Source: an uncultured Pseudomonadota bacterium (GTDB lineage Bacteria > Pseudomonadota > Gammaproteobacteria > Steroidobacterales > Steroidobacteraceae). From it: DNA of 64,000 nucleotides. The stretch covers positions 1 through 64,000 of the forward strand of contig CAIVRI010000004.1 in NCBI GenBank assembly GCA_903908265.1, given 5' to 3'. The notes under the pieces were generated by a model. That model did not search any database, was not told the DNA's origin, and worked only from the letters and a program-made list of their open reading frames with translations. This document shows positions 1 to 8,384 of this stretch, piece by piece; position 1 is the stretch's first letter, and each line of letters opens with the position of its first letter. Position numbers and translations under genes: made by a program.

Positions 1-633
1 CGCCACCCGCCCGCGATTTAATAACCACACCGGAGTCTCCGGCACCGAGATTCGCAAGGGCAATACGACCAAACAGGGCAAGAGACTCGTGGCCAGCATC
101 CAGCGCCACGCGCCGGGGGCCATCCCTTCGATGGCGTAGCCGATAAAATAGGCACTAGCGTAGCCTGCCGCCCAAGCCACGGCCAAGCCCGCCAGCACGC
201 GTCCCCGCAGACTCTGCGGCATCCACTCCGCCAACATCGCCTTACTGACGACATAGTCGGTACCCAGTGTCGCGCCGATCAGGAAGCGACACAGCACCAA
301 CAGCGCCACCGAGCTCACCAGGCATTGCAGCACGGACAACAGCAAGAGCACCGCCATATTGGCGGCAAAGATCGGGCGCCGCCCAACCCGATCGGCTATC
401 GGTCCGGTCGCGAGGGCGCCGATAAAAAGGCCCGCCAAGGCGGACCCACCGACCAAACCAGTCGCCAGGGGACCCAAGCTGAGATCCCCGCCGGCATTGG
501 CGAGCGCAATGCCCACAATACCCAAACCGTAGCCGTCAGCGTACACACCACCCGCACCCGCCACGGCCAAGCGCCGATGGAAAGGCCCGGGCCGAACCCG
601 ATCACTGGTCATCACCGCCGTCTGCTCGTCCAC
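1..633 (-). CDS. MFS transporter, N-terminal part (runs off the window edge)
   Basis: The reading frame is open from a GTG at 633 to base 1, giving 211 residues with no stop. The GTG is preceded by a strong GAGGAGG ribosome-binding site. The protein shows several hydrophobic helices, the MFS loop-2/3 signature GPIADRVGRRPIF, a second RxGR-like element (LRGRVLAG) and, at the cut end, PETPVWLLNRGRVA. That last motif resembles the PESPRWLL motif after helix 6 in the sugar-porter and aromatic-acid/metabolite:H+ symporter groups. It is an inner-membrane secondary transporter whose substrate cannot be read from half a protein. It diverges from a secreted dipeptidase, so uptake of an amino acid or organic acid is plausible but is inference. 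Confidence 0.85.
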   Translation of the reverse strand, partial: MDEQTAVMTSDRVRPGPFHRRLAVAGAGGVYADGYGLGIVGIALANAGGDLSLGPLATGLVGGSALAGLFIGALATGPIADRVGRRPIFAANMAVLLLLSVLQCLVSSVALLVLCRFLIGATLGTDYVVSKAMLAEWMPQSLRGRVLAGLAVAWAAGYASAYFIGYAIEGMAPGAWRWMLATSLLPCLVVLPLRISVPETPVWLLNRGRVA

Positions 634-740
634 GTACCCTCCTCGAGGATGCCGAACCACACTATATAGGGAGTCGGAGCGTGGATCGCACCCCAGCCAA
701 TCTGCCACACTGCAGCATCTGATTGACTAGGAGTCTTACT

Positions 741-2051
741 GTGACCCGACCACTCTCGCGTCTTCACGCTGGCCTTGCCTTACTGGGTATCGCAACCCTC
801 GCGCTCGCAAGCCCCAAAAAACCGCTCGACCTCTCACCCGAGGCACGTGTAGCCCGCATCCTCGCCACTACCCCCCTCGTCGACGGCCACAACGACCTAC
901 CCTACGAATTGCGTCTGCGTGACGGCGGCGATCCCATCGCGGCGCATCTCGAGGTAGACCAGTCCACCCTGCCGGCGAACAAAGACCGTGCACCGCTCAT
1001 GACCGACATGCCGCGATTGCACGCAGGCCACGTGGGCGGTCAGTTCTGGTCGGTCTGGATTCCCGCCACCGTGACGGGACCGGACGCCGTACAAATGACC
1101 CTCGATCAAATCGACATCGAAAAACGGCTGGTCGCGGCCTACCCTCGCGACCTCGAAAGCGCTCTGACCGCCGCCGACGTACGGCGCATCCACCACAGCG
1201 GCAAAGTGGCTTCCTTGATTGGCGTCGAAGGCGGTCACCAGATCAACGGTTCACTGGCGACGCTACGCCAGTACTACGCCCTCGGCGTGCGTTATATGAC
1301 CCTGACGCACACGGCAACAACCCCATGGGCGGACGCGGCAACCGATACACCGAAGCATCACGGCCTGAGCCCCTTTGGGATTGAAGTCGTCCACGAAATG
1401 AATCGCCTGGGCATGTTGGTCGATCTGAGCCACGTGTCTCCAGACGTCATGCGCCAGACACTCGCTGCCTCTAAGGCACCGGTGATGTTCTCGCACTCCT
1501 CGGCGCGCGCGCTCGATGATCACCCACGGAATGTGCCCGACGACATCCTCAAACTCGTTGCGGCCAACGGTGGCGTGGTCATGACGAACTTTGCGCCGGA
1601 CTACGTCTCCGAGGAATTGTTCCACTGGACCGCAGACGAGGAAGCGGAGAAAACCCGCTACAACAGCCCACCATATGCCGGCTTGTACATCGGTCAGCCG
1701 GAACGCGCCGCTGCGGCGCTGGCGGAATGGCATCGCAAGCACCCGCAGCCCAAATCGACGCTTGCACAGGTTGCCGATCATATCGAACACCTGCGTGCGA
1801 TCGCCGGCATCGACCATGTGGGTATTGGTTCAGACTTCGATGGCATCGAAGAAGGACCGGTCGGCCTTGGCAACGTCAGCTGCTACCCAGCCCTGCTGAT
1901 CGAACTGGCCCGTCGCGGCTGGTCGGATGAGGAGTTGGCTAAAGTAGCCGGTGAAAACATACTCCGGGCGATGGCGCAAGCCGAAGCCGTCGCTGCTGCG
2001 CTGCAGAGCGAGGCCCCCAAACTGCAGCCCCTAGCACACATGGCAGAGTGA
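741..2051 (+). CDS. Exported membrane dipeptidase, peptidase family M19
   Basis: This is a zinc metallopeptidase of the renal (membrane) dipeptidase family, which hydrolyses dipeptides including those with a C-terminal D-residue. The GTG at 741 is chosen because AGGAG sits 7 bp upstream. A TTG at 723 in the same frame lacks such a site. The N-terminus is a signal peptide (RLHAGLALLGIATLALAS), so it acts in the periplasm or as a lipid-free secreted enzyme. Visible M19 motifs, in order, are the metal-binding VDGHND near residue 47, GVEGGHQI, TLTH, DLSHVS, FSHSSARAL and GIGSDFDG near the C-terminus. The 437-residue length is normal. It lies 49 bp upstream of an agmatinase-type gene on the same strand, so the two may be cotranscribed. 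Confidence 0.93.
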   Translation: MTRPLSRLHAGLALLGIATLALASPKKPLDLSPEARVARILATTPLVDGHNDLPYELRLRDGGDPIAAHLEVDQSTLPANKDRAPLMTDMPRLHAGHVGGQFWSVWIPATVTGPDAVQMTLDQIDIEKRLVAAYPRDLESALTAADVRRIHHSGKVASLIGVEGGHQINGSLATLRQYYALGVRYMTLTHTATTPWADAATDTPKHHGLSPFGIEVVHEMNRLGMLVDLSHVSPDVMRQTLAASKAPVMFSHSSARALDDHPRNVPDDILKLVAANGGVVMTNFAPDYVSEELFHWTADEEAEKTRYNSPPYAGLYIGQPERAAAALAEWHRKHPQPKSTLAQVADHIEHLRAIAGIDHVGIGSDFDGIEEGPVGLGNVSCYPALLIELARRGWSDEELAKVAGENILRAMAQAEAVAAALQSEAPKLQPLAHMAE

Positions 2052-2100
2052 GCCGGAGCCGCCATCTGATAGCCTTGCTGCCGCCTGCAGAGGAACCCTC

Positions 2101-3030
2101 ATGGCCGATTACACGTTTGCGTTCGAGACCTCCACCACCCACTCGGGCTTTCTGAAGGCGCCGTCACTAGCGGCGTTCCCAGAAGCGCCCTATGTCATTG
2201 CGGGCATTCCATGGGACGGGTCGGTGACCAATCGCCCGGGCACGCGCTTTGGACCTGGCGAGATCCGCCGCGCCAGTCACATGCTCTGCGAGGGCACGCA
2301 TACGCTCTGGCCAGTCTCTGCGCTGGGACAACTCGCCGATGCGGGCGACCTCACCTTGCCGAACACGTCGCTCGAGCGCATGCGTGCAGCGTTGATACCA
2401 AAGGCCAGCGCGCTACTGGCACGGCATCACATGGTCTGGCTAGGTGGCGATCACTCCATCACCTTGCCGCTCTTGCGCGCTTACCGTGCGCACCACGGAC
2501 GACCACTGGCGATCGTGCACTTTGATGCGCATTGCGACACCTGGACGGATCACTTTGGCGAACCATCCGGCCACGGCACGTGGCTCCATGAAGCAGTCGT
2601 CGAGGAGCTTATTGATCCGACGCTTTGCGTGCAGGTGGGTATTCGTTCCTCCGCCGAGCGGGCAACGGCCGAATACATCCAGGATCGCGGCGGCCTGATC
2701 TATACGGCCCGCGACCTCCGCGGTCTGGTGAATCGGCAGCAGTTGGCACCGGTGATCGCCGAAGTACGGGTGCGCTTGGCCGGACAACCAGTTTATTTGA
2801 CCCTCGACATTGATTGCCTCGATCCAGCCTACGCCCCAGGGACGGGCACCCCCGAACCTGGCGGTCTGAGCTCCGCGCAAGTGCTGACGCTACTGGAGGA
2901 GTGGGTAGACCTACAGTGGATCGGTATGGACTTGAGTGAGGTGTCCCCACCCTACGACCATGCGCAATTGACCTCGAATGCCGCAGCGCACTTCGTGTGG
3001 ACCTACCTATCCGGTCGCGTGGCCGCGTAG
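2101..3030 (+). CDS. speB: Agmatinase-type ureohydrolase
   Basis: This is a member of the arginase/agmatinase/formiminoglutamase superfamily, cytoplasmic Mn-dependent enzymes that release urea from guanidino compounds. The 309 residues carry the whole binuclear manganese site: GGDHSI (H118), HFDAHCDTW (D142, H144, D146) and LDIDCLDPAYAPGTGTPEPG. The TGTPEPGG ending of the last motif is typical of agmatinases, so agmatine to putrescine plus urea is the best guess. Related guanidinopropionase and guanidinobutyrase enzymes share these residues, so substrate is not certain. A dipeptidase precedes it, and an aminotransferase converges on it across a shared hairpin terminator. Confidence 0.88.
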   Translation: MADYTFAFETSTTHSGFLKAPSLAAFPEAPYVIAGIPWDGSVTNRPGTRFGPGEIRRASHMLCEGTHTLWPVSALGQLADAGDLTLPNTSLERMRAALIPKASALLARHHMVWLGGDHSITLPLLRAYRAHHGRPLAIVHFDAHCDTWTDHFGEPSGHGTWLHEAVVEELIDPTLCVQVGIRSSAERATAEYIQDRGGLIYTARDLRGLVNRQQLAPVIAEVRVRLAGQPVYLTLDIDCLDPAYAPGTGTPEPGGLSSAQVLTLLEEWVDLQWIGMDLSEVSPPYDHAQLTSNAAAHFVWTYLSGRVAA

Positions 3031-3032
3031 GC

Positions 3033-3059
3033 GCGTTCGCTTAGAGACCGAGCGAACGC
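3033..3059. terminator. Bidirectional hairpin terminator between agmatinase and aminotransferase
   Basis: A perfect 9-bp inverted repeat (GCGTTCGCT/AGCGAACGC) with a 9-base loop begins 2 bp after the agmatinase stop. It overlaps the stop codon of the converging aminotransferase. No long T-run follows on either side, so the termination role is inferred from position and stem strength. Confidence 0.55.
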
Positions 3060-4165
3060 AGAAACGGCCGCGTGCGCTCCAGCCCTTCGGCGAGTATCGA
3101 GGGGCTGTTCGCATAACCGACGCGCACACAGCCTTCCAACCCAAACGCACTACCCGGCGTGAAAAATACGCCCGTCTGCTCGAGCAAACGTATGCAAAAT
3201 TCGCGGGACGGTAAATCGTTGGCATAGTGCAACAAGGTGGTCGTGCCCGCCACGGGCTTGACCCAAGAAATACCGGGCTCCGAAGCCACCCATGCAGCCA
3301 GTACCGTCAAATTAGTTCTTACAATTCGCCGACTGCGCGCGAGAATGGCATCCGCATGCTCGAGCGCTAGAGCAGCGAACAGATCATCGATCATGCCTAC
3401 GCTGATCGTGCTGTAGTCGCGGTGCACCTCGACGGCCTTGAGCACTTCGCGTGGTCCACAGATCCAACCGAGACGCAGCCCGGCCAGCGAGAACGCTTTG
3501 GACATGGAGCCAACCGCGATGCCACGCGCGTACAGATCCGCGATCGAAGGCGTCAACGCATCGCCCACCTGGGTCGTGCCCCGATACACCTCGTCACACA
3601 GCACATACGCGCCGACGCGATCGGCGATCGCAACGATCTGCTGCAGGTACGCGGCATCCATCAAGGCGCCGGTCGGATTATTGGGATTGGTGAAACTGAT
3701 CAATCGCGTGCCCGGGGTCACCAACGCCGCGAGCCGATCGAGATTCGGCAGATAGCCCTCCGCGGCCTGTAGCGGCAGGCGAACCACCTCAGCGCCTAAG
3801 CTCTCAGGAATGGAATAGTGCTGCTGGTAGGTCGGCACCACCGACACCACGCGGTCTTTGGGACCGACAAGGGCTTGGTAGACCAACGCGTTAGCGCCGA
3901 TGGCGCCATGCGCGACCAATACATCCTGCGACTGCTTGTTCATATAAAAGTGCGCAATTGCCGCGCGCAAGCGATCGCTACCCTCAATCGCCCCATAGGT
4001 GAGCTTCATAGGCAGCAACTGCGCGAGCAGATCCGCTGGACCGCCGGCCAGATCGAGCAATTCTGCTACCGTCAGCGAAGCCACACAGGTTTCGGCCAAA
4101 TTGTAAGTGCAGCGCAGTTCGAACTCGTTCATCCACTGTTCGACGGCAAACGGTTCAATTTTCAT
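3041..4165 (-). CDS. PLP-dependent class I/II aminotransferase
   Basis: This is a fold-type I PLP enzyme of the aspartate aminotransferase superfamily, 374 residues. The ATG at 4165 (MKIEPFAVEQW) is chosen because GGAG lies about 8 bp upstream and the upstream extension would run into the neighbouring receptor gene. Visible features are the SFTNPNNPTGA substrate/cofactor motif near residues 157-167, DEVYRG at 191-196 and the Schiff-base lysine K223 in GSMSKAFSLAGLRLGW, with a C-terminal arginine region (GCVRVGYAN). The N-terminal MNEFELRCTYNLAETC stretch resembles a subgroup often annotated as capreomycidine-synthase-like or plain aminotransferase. It lies 22 bp after a TonB receptor and likely shares its transcript. 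The amino acid it acts on is unknown. Confidence 0.85.
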   Translation of the reverse strand: MKIEPFAVEQWMNEFELRCTYNLAETCVASLTVAELLDLAGGPADLLAQLLPMKLTYGAIEGSDRLRAAIAHFYMNKQSQDVLVAHGAIGANALVYQALVGPKDRVVSVVPTYQQHYSIPESLGAEVVRLPLQAAEGYLPNLDRLAALVTPGTRLISFTNPNNPTGALMDAAYLQQIVAIADRVGAYVLCDEVYRGTTQVGDALTPSIADLYARGIAVGSMSKAFSLAGLRLGWICGPREVLKAVEVHRDYSTISVGMIDDLFAALALEHADAILARSRRIVRTNLTVLAAWVASEPGISWVKPVAGTTTLLHYANDLPSREFCIRLLEQTGVFFTPGSAFGLEGCVRVGYANSPSILAEGLERTRPFLRSLGL

Positions 4166-4187
4166 CCACAACTCCAAACCCGAAAAC

Positions 4188-6326
4188 TCACCAAGGCCAT
4201 TCAATACCCAGCAGTATCTGCCGGGACGGCACACGGTACCACCCCGAGGTGCCCGTCACGGTGACGGCATGCTGTAGTTCACTGGTGGAGACCGGATCGC
4301 GACGATCGGTCAGATTGGTGCCCCGCAACCGCAACCGACCACGCCCGACTGGCCACGTAGCCTGCGCGTCCCAGGTCATATAAGACGGCGCCTCTAGGGT
4401 GTTTTCCGGATCGAGCCAACGGGCACCGGAGAAACTCGCGCCCAAAGCCACGGAATGGCCGGCCGCATCATCCCAGCGCAGACTCGTGCCGGCCAACGTG
4501 GCGGGCGACATCGCCACCTGTTTGCCGGATAAATTCACACCCGCCTCATCGGCGCGACTGAGCACCCGCGCATCGTGATGCGCCACGTGGGCATCGATGA
4601 ACCACTGCGTACCGACCCGGAAATGTGCTTCGAGCTCAGCGCCCTGATAGCGATTTTCACCCCCATTGCTCGGTCCATACCCTTGTGCTGTCTCGGCATA
4701 CGTGAGGCCATTGGCCAACGTCATCCGAAACACGCTCGCGTCCACCTCGATCCGGCCCCCAGCTAGCCGGGACTTCAAGCCCAACTCGAGGCTACGCCCC
4801 GTCTCCGGTTTCAGGACCGCCACTTCGGCCTCCGGACCAAAATCCGTGGCGAGCGGTTTGAAACTGGAGCGCGCATCGGTGTACAGCGTCAATGCGTCCT
4901 GCGCGGCACGCCAGACATGCCAGCTTCCGCCAAGGCTGCCGGTCAGACGGGTGTTGTTGCCACGGTCGCTGCCATCAAACACCACCAGCGGCGTTTCCCC
5001 GGTGTTGTCGATGGCGATACCGCTAGCCCGTTCGCGCGTGTGATCGAGGCGGACGCCCGCCACCAAGTCCAGCGGACCGACCGCCCAGTCGCCTTGGGCA
5101 TACAGCCCACTAAAGTCACGGGTATTGCGTGACTGGACGATTTCATCGGCATGGTGCGCGCCCTCACAGGGAATTTCTATGCCCCGTGCATCGACGCAGT
5201 AGCCAAAGTTGATCGCATGCTCACTGCCGGCGCCATGCAGGTGGGAAGCGCCGATCGTGAGACTGCCACCCGAGAACGCATGCACGAGGTGGGCATCAAA
5301 GTAGATATCGGTGATACCCCGCGTTTGCGAATAACCATCTGCCTGTAAGCCATCGCCCACACCCGCATCCGGTGGCAGTGCAAACGCGTCCCCACGCAAG
5401 TAGCCGCGCAAAATATTGTCGAGACTGCGGGTGACTGCGAGCGTGAGACCCCAATCACCCCATGCGCTGCGACCATCCACCGCAACGACGCCGTGGTAAC
5501 GCTCACCCCGCAAATGGGCATCCGCAGGATTAAAGTTCACGTCCGATGAAAATTCAGGATGCAGCACGCCGGCGTCAGCCAGCAGCAGGTTGCCTGCGGG
5601 GCTCTGGGGTACCGAAGACAGGTCCAAATCGACGCGCACCCGCGTCTCGCCATACAGCCCCTCGCCGCGGTACAACGCATGCGCACGGCGCCAGTCGGTG
5701 CGGTCTTCCGTGTAGCCGCGGTGTTCCACGTCAGCGGTCAGCGCCTGATGCCACGCGCCGACATCGGGCAAGCGGGTACTGGCCGAGGCCAGATAACTAC
5801 CGCCCGTTCCCACGCTGAGCGCACCCGTCCGTGGGGTCTCGGCCGCAGACCGATGGATCACGTGAATCACACCCACGAACGAGGTGGCACCGAACATCAC
5901 CGGTGCCGCGCCGCGCAGCACTTCGATGCGCTCGACATTGGTCAGGTCTACCGAGGCGGTCGCCGGATTGAATGCGCCACCCCATGGCACCCCATCCACC
6001 ACCAGCAAGAACGCATCCGCTTCGCGCAAACCCCACAGGGCAGGCACGCTGCCCGCCGGACCCACATCGCCGCCTGCAGTCCCCTCAACCCCCGCCACGC
6101 CCGCGAGGGCCGCACGCAAATCCCGCGCACCACGGGCTTCAAGCTCCGCGCCGGTGACCAGCGAAATGGAGGCCGGCACGTCATCCACTAACTCCGGCTG
6201 ACGCGTGACTGTGACTTCCATGGGAAGGCTGCGTGACGGGGGGTCCGCAACGGCACTATCCATCCGCAACAGCGCCATCACGACCAGAATCGAGGCCGCA
6301 ACGCGGCGTCCGAGCAATATGCGCAT
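4188..6326 (-). CDS. TonB-dependent outer-membrane receptor
   Basis: This is an outer-membrane active transporter for a large or scarce substrate. The ATG at 6326 gives a clean signal peptide (MRILLGRRVAASILVVMALL), while upstream in-frame starts give none. A plug domain spans about residues 35-150, with a TonB-box-like MEVTVTRQPELVDDVPASIS, VVDGVPWGG and VERIEVLRGAAPVMFGA. A beta-barrel fills the rest and ends in ...LLGIEWPW, an aromatic terminus. At 712 residues it is in the range of siderophore/cobalamin-type receptors rather than the larger sugar-type ones. It lies between an exported amidohydrolase (61 bp upstream) and an aminotransferase (22 bp downstream) on one strand. This suggests uptake of a peptide- or amide-like compound; the ligand is inference. 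Confidence 0.9.
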   Translation of the reverse strand: MRILLGRRVAASILVVMALLRMDSAVADPPSRSLPMEVTVTRQPELVDDVPASISLVTGAELEARGARDLRAALAGVAGVEGTAGGDVGPAGSVPALWGLREADAFLLVVDGVPWGGAFNPATASVDLTNVERIEVLRGAAPVMFGATSFVGVIHVIHRSAAETPRTGALSVGTGGSYLASASTRLPDVGAWHQALTADVEHRGYTEDRTDWRRAHALYRGEGLYGETRVRVDLDLSSVPQSPAGNLLLADAGVLHPEFSSDVNFNPADAHLRGERYHGVVAVDGRSAWGDWGLTLAVTRSLDNILRGYLRGDAFALPPDAGVGDGLQADGYSQTRGITDIYFDAHLVHAFSGGSLTIGASHLHGAGSEHAINFGYCVDARGIEIPCEGAHHADEIVQSRNTRDFSGLYAQGDWAVGPLDLVAGVRLDHTRERASGIAIDNTGETPLVVFDGSDRGNNTRLTGSLGGSWHVWRAAQDALTLYTDARSSFKPLATDFGPEAEVAVLKPETGRSLELGLKSRLAGGRIEVDASVFRMTLANGLTYAETAQGYGPSNGGENRYQGAELEAHFRVGTQWFIDAHVAHHDARVLSRADEAGVNLSGKQVAMSPATLAGTSLRWDDAAGHSVALGASFSGARWLDPENTLEAPSYMTWDAQATWPVGRGRLRLRGTNLTDRRDPVSTSELQHAVTVTGTSGWYRVPSRQILLGIEWPW

Positions 6327-6387
6327 AACCAGTCGCTCTATAAACCGCTGATAAGACAATTCTAGCAGAGCGCCCAAATCTCCGGCC

Positions 6388-8313
6388 TCAACGCAAACGA
6401 TGCCCATGAGACGGATGCGCTTGATAGACCCGTCGGCCCTGAAACCAGGTTTCCAAGACCTGCGTCTTGGCCACCGCATCACCAGCACCTGTATCGGCTA
6501 GGGCGATAAAATCGCGATCCACCACCACAAAATCGGCGCTCTTACCCACCGCGATCGAACCGCATTCGTCCTCGCGACCGAGCATGCGTGCGCCATTAAT
6601 CGTGTAAGCGTCCAGTACATCGCGAATGGATACGGTCTGCGCTTGCGATAGCATCGGCTTGCCCGGCAGACGCCGGGTGACCGCCATCGCCATATTCATG
6701 AAGGGACGTGGATCGCGACTCGCCACCGGCGCATCGGAGCCGGCGACGAGAATGGCGCCGGCGTCTCGGCTAGCACGCACCGGATACATCTGTTCCTCGA
6801 AATATGGATCGTGATCGGACGTACCAAGGAAGGGGAACACCGACGGATCATAATCAGGATCGTGTGAGGCCCATGAATAGGTATAGGCCAGATACAAGTG
6901 ATCACGACCCATGCGCAGCACGTCATCAGGATGCGCGAATTGGATATGCGCCAGAGAATCCCGGGTAGTCTGATTACCATCCGCGGCGCGAGCCGCCTCG
7001 ATCGCATCAATCGCAGTGCGCGCACCACGATCACCGATCACGTGGATATGTAAATTGAGTCCAGCCAAATGCATCCGCCGCGCCCACTCCAGTTGCACCG
7101 CGCGTGGGTACTGCAAAACGCCGCGTGCACCCGGACAGCGTTCGTCTGCAGCGTCATCGATGACCTCGCAAGTCGGTGCGGCATAACCGATCAGGTGGGG
7201 ACGACCCTCAGCAGTTCGCGAAAAAATCGGTGCGCGATACGGTACCAACATCGCGGCATTGCCATGCAATGGCGGTATAGCGAACGGATTACCTTCAACT
7301 TCACCATCCGCAAACATCTTCACGAAATCAGCACGAATGAGTGGATGATGCGCGAAGCGGTCCCGCATTTCGACCGCACGAGCCACGAGCAACTCATAGT
7401 CCGGACTGCCATCGGGCGTGAGGACATGCGCCGGATCCTGATGCTGTGCCAGTGACACGCGCAGGGTAAGCTGATTGCGCTCATAGAGCGTTTCGTACAC
7501 CGGCAGTGCTTCCGGGGAAAAAGCGGCTTCCATCACCGCGGTCAGCCCCGCGGCATTTAACGCCTGCGGCAAACGCTCAGGTCGCTGGAGCAGTTTTTCA
7601 ACTTGATTATCGTAGTGCGCGTGCCGGTCGCTGATCAGGCGGCGTGCCCCCTCGTCGACCCGACCATCGGGCTCACCTTGATCATCCACGCCAACAAACA
7701 ACCGCTGTGGCGCGAAAATTCCGTCCAGCGTAGTCCGACTGAGACCGACCATCCGACCGGCCGCGTCGTGCGCGCCGGCCAGCGCCCGACTGTTATACGC
7801 ACTGTGGTGTCCATCATCCCCCATGAGCTCAATCGGACGGTCCTTCGCAATTGCATCGAGTGCAGCGCGCAGCGTGGGGTAGTCGCCGCTGGGGGTATTT
7901 CCAGACGTTGCCGCCCACTGCCGGATTGACAGCCACTCACCGGCTGGCAAAGGATGGCGCAACAAACAAGTCCGTCCCGCCCGTACCAGGGACGGCAAGT
8001 CCAGCGCTTGCGCGCCGAGGTCGCATTCGCCTAAATTGACGACGTCGATCGGGTGGATGTGTGCATCTACCAAGCCAGGGATAACCCGCCGGCCCTGTAG
8101 ATCATGTCGACGCGTGTGGGGGCCGCGCCAGGCTTCAGCACCCGCTGCATCACCGACATAAACAATCTTACCGGCAGCGACGGCCAATGCCGTGGCCTCT
8201 GCCCGCTGCTCGGCCGTATAAATGCGCCCGTGCACATAGAGATCATCGGCCACGTCCTGCGCCAACGCCCCTAGCGGAGTCGCCAATGCCAATAAGACGA
8301 TCCAATAGTGCAT
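6388..8313 (-). CDS. Exported amidohydrolase family protein (YtcJ/amidohydrolase_3 type)
   Basis: This is a metal-dependent hydrolase of the amidohydrolase superfamily, 641 residues. It starts with a signal peptide (MHYWIVLLALATPLGALAQ), so it is periplasmic or secreted. Visible elements are the N-terminal composite beta domain (YVHGRIYTAEQRAEATALAV), the metal motif VDAHIHP near residue 95, KMFADGEVEGN in the middle (candidate metal-bridging lysine), HIHVIGDRGARTAIDAI, the late aspartate in VAGSDAPVASRDP, and the C-terminal GSIAVGKSADFVVVDRD. The ATG at 8313 has AGGGG about 8 bp upstream. It heads a likely operon with the TonB receptor and aminotransferase, and it diverges from a second amidohydrolase of the same family across 71 bp. 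The substrate is unknown. Confidence 0.88.
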   Translation of the reverse strand: MHYWIVLLALATPLGALAQDVADDLYVHGRIYTAEQRAEATALAVAAGKIVYVGDAAGAEAWRGPHTRRHDLQGRRVIPGLVDAHIHPIDVVNLGECDLGAQALDLPSLVRAGRTCLLRHPLPAGEWLSIRQWAATSGNTPSGDYPTLRAALDAIAKDRPIELMGDDGHHSAYNSRALAGAHDAAGRMVGLSRTTLDGIFAPQRLFVGVDDQGEPDGRVDEGARRLISDRHAHYDNQVEKLLQRPERLPQALNAAGLTAVMEAAFSPEALPVYETLYERNQLTLRVSLAQHQDPAHVLTPDGSPDYELLVARAVEMRDRFAHHPLIRADFVKMFADGEVEGNPFAIPPLHGNAAMLVPYRAPIFSRTAEGRPHLIGYAAPTCEVIDDAADERCPGARGVLQYPRAVQLEWARRMHLAGLNLHIHVIGDRGARTAIDAIEAARAADGNQTTRDSLAHIQFAHPDDVLRMGRDHLYLAYTYSWASHDPDYDPSVFPFLGTSDHDPYFEEQMYPVRASRDAGAILVAGSDAPVASRDPRPFMNMAMAVTRRLPGKPMLSQAQTVSIRDVLDAYTINGARMLGREDECGSIAVGKSADFVVVDRDFIALADTGAGDAVAKTQVLETWFQGRRVYQAHPSHGHRLR

Positions 8314-8324
8314 CCGAAGACCCC

Positions 8325-8337
8325 TGTCACTGTGACA
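8325..8337. promoter_or_regulatory. Palindromic operator candidate between two divergent amidohydrolase genes
   Basis: TGTCAC-T-GTGACA is a perfect 13-bp palindrome in the 71-bp divergent region, just upstream of the ribosome-binding site of the minus-strand gene. Its size and symmetry suit a dimeric repressor such as a GntR-type protein. No regulator gene is adjacent, so the binder is unknown. Confidence 0.45.
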
Positions 8338-8384
8338 ATACTGACCGTATCATGGCCGTTCCTTGGCCCCACTGCGAGTCCATT

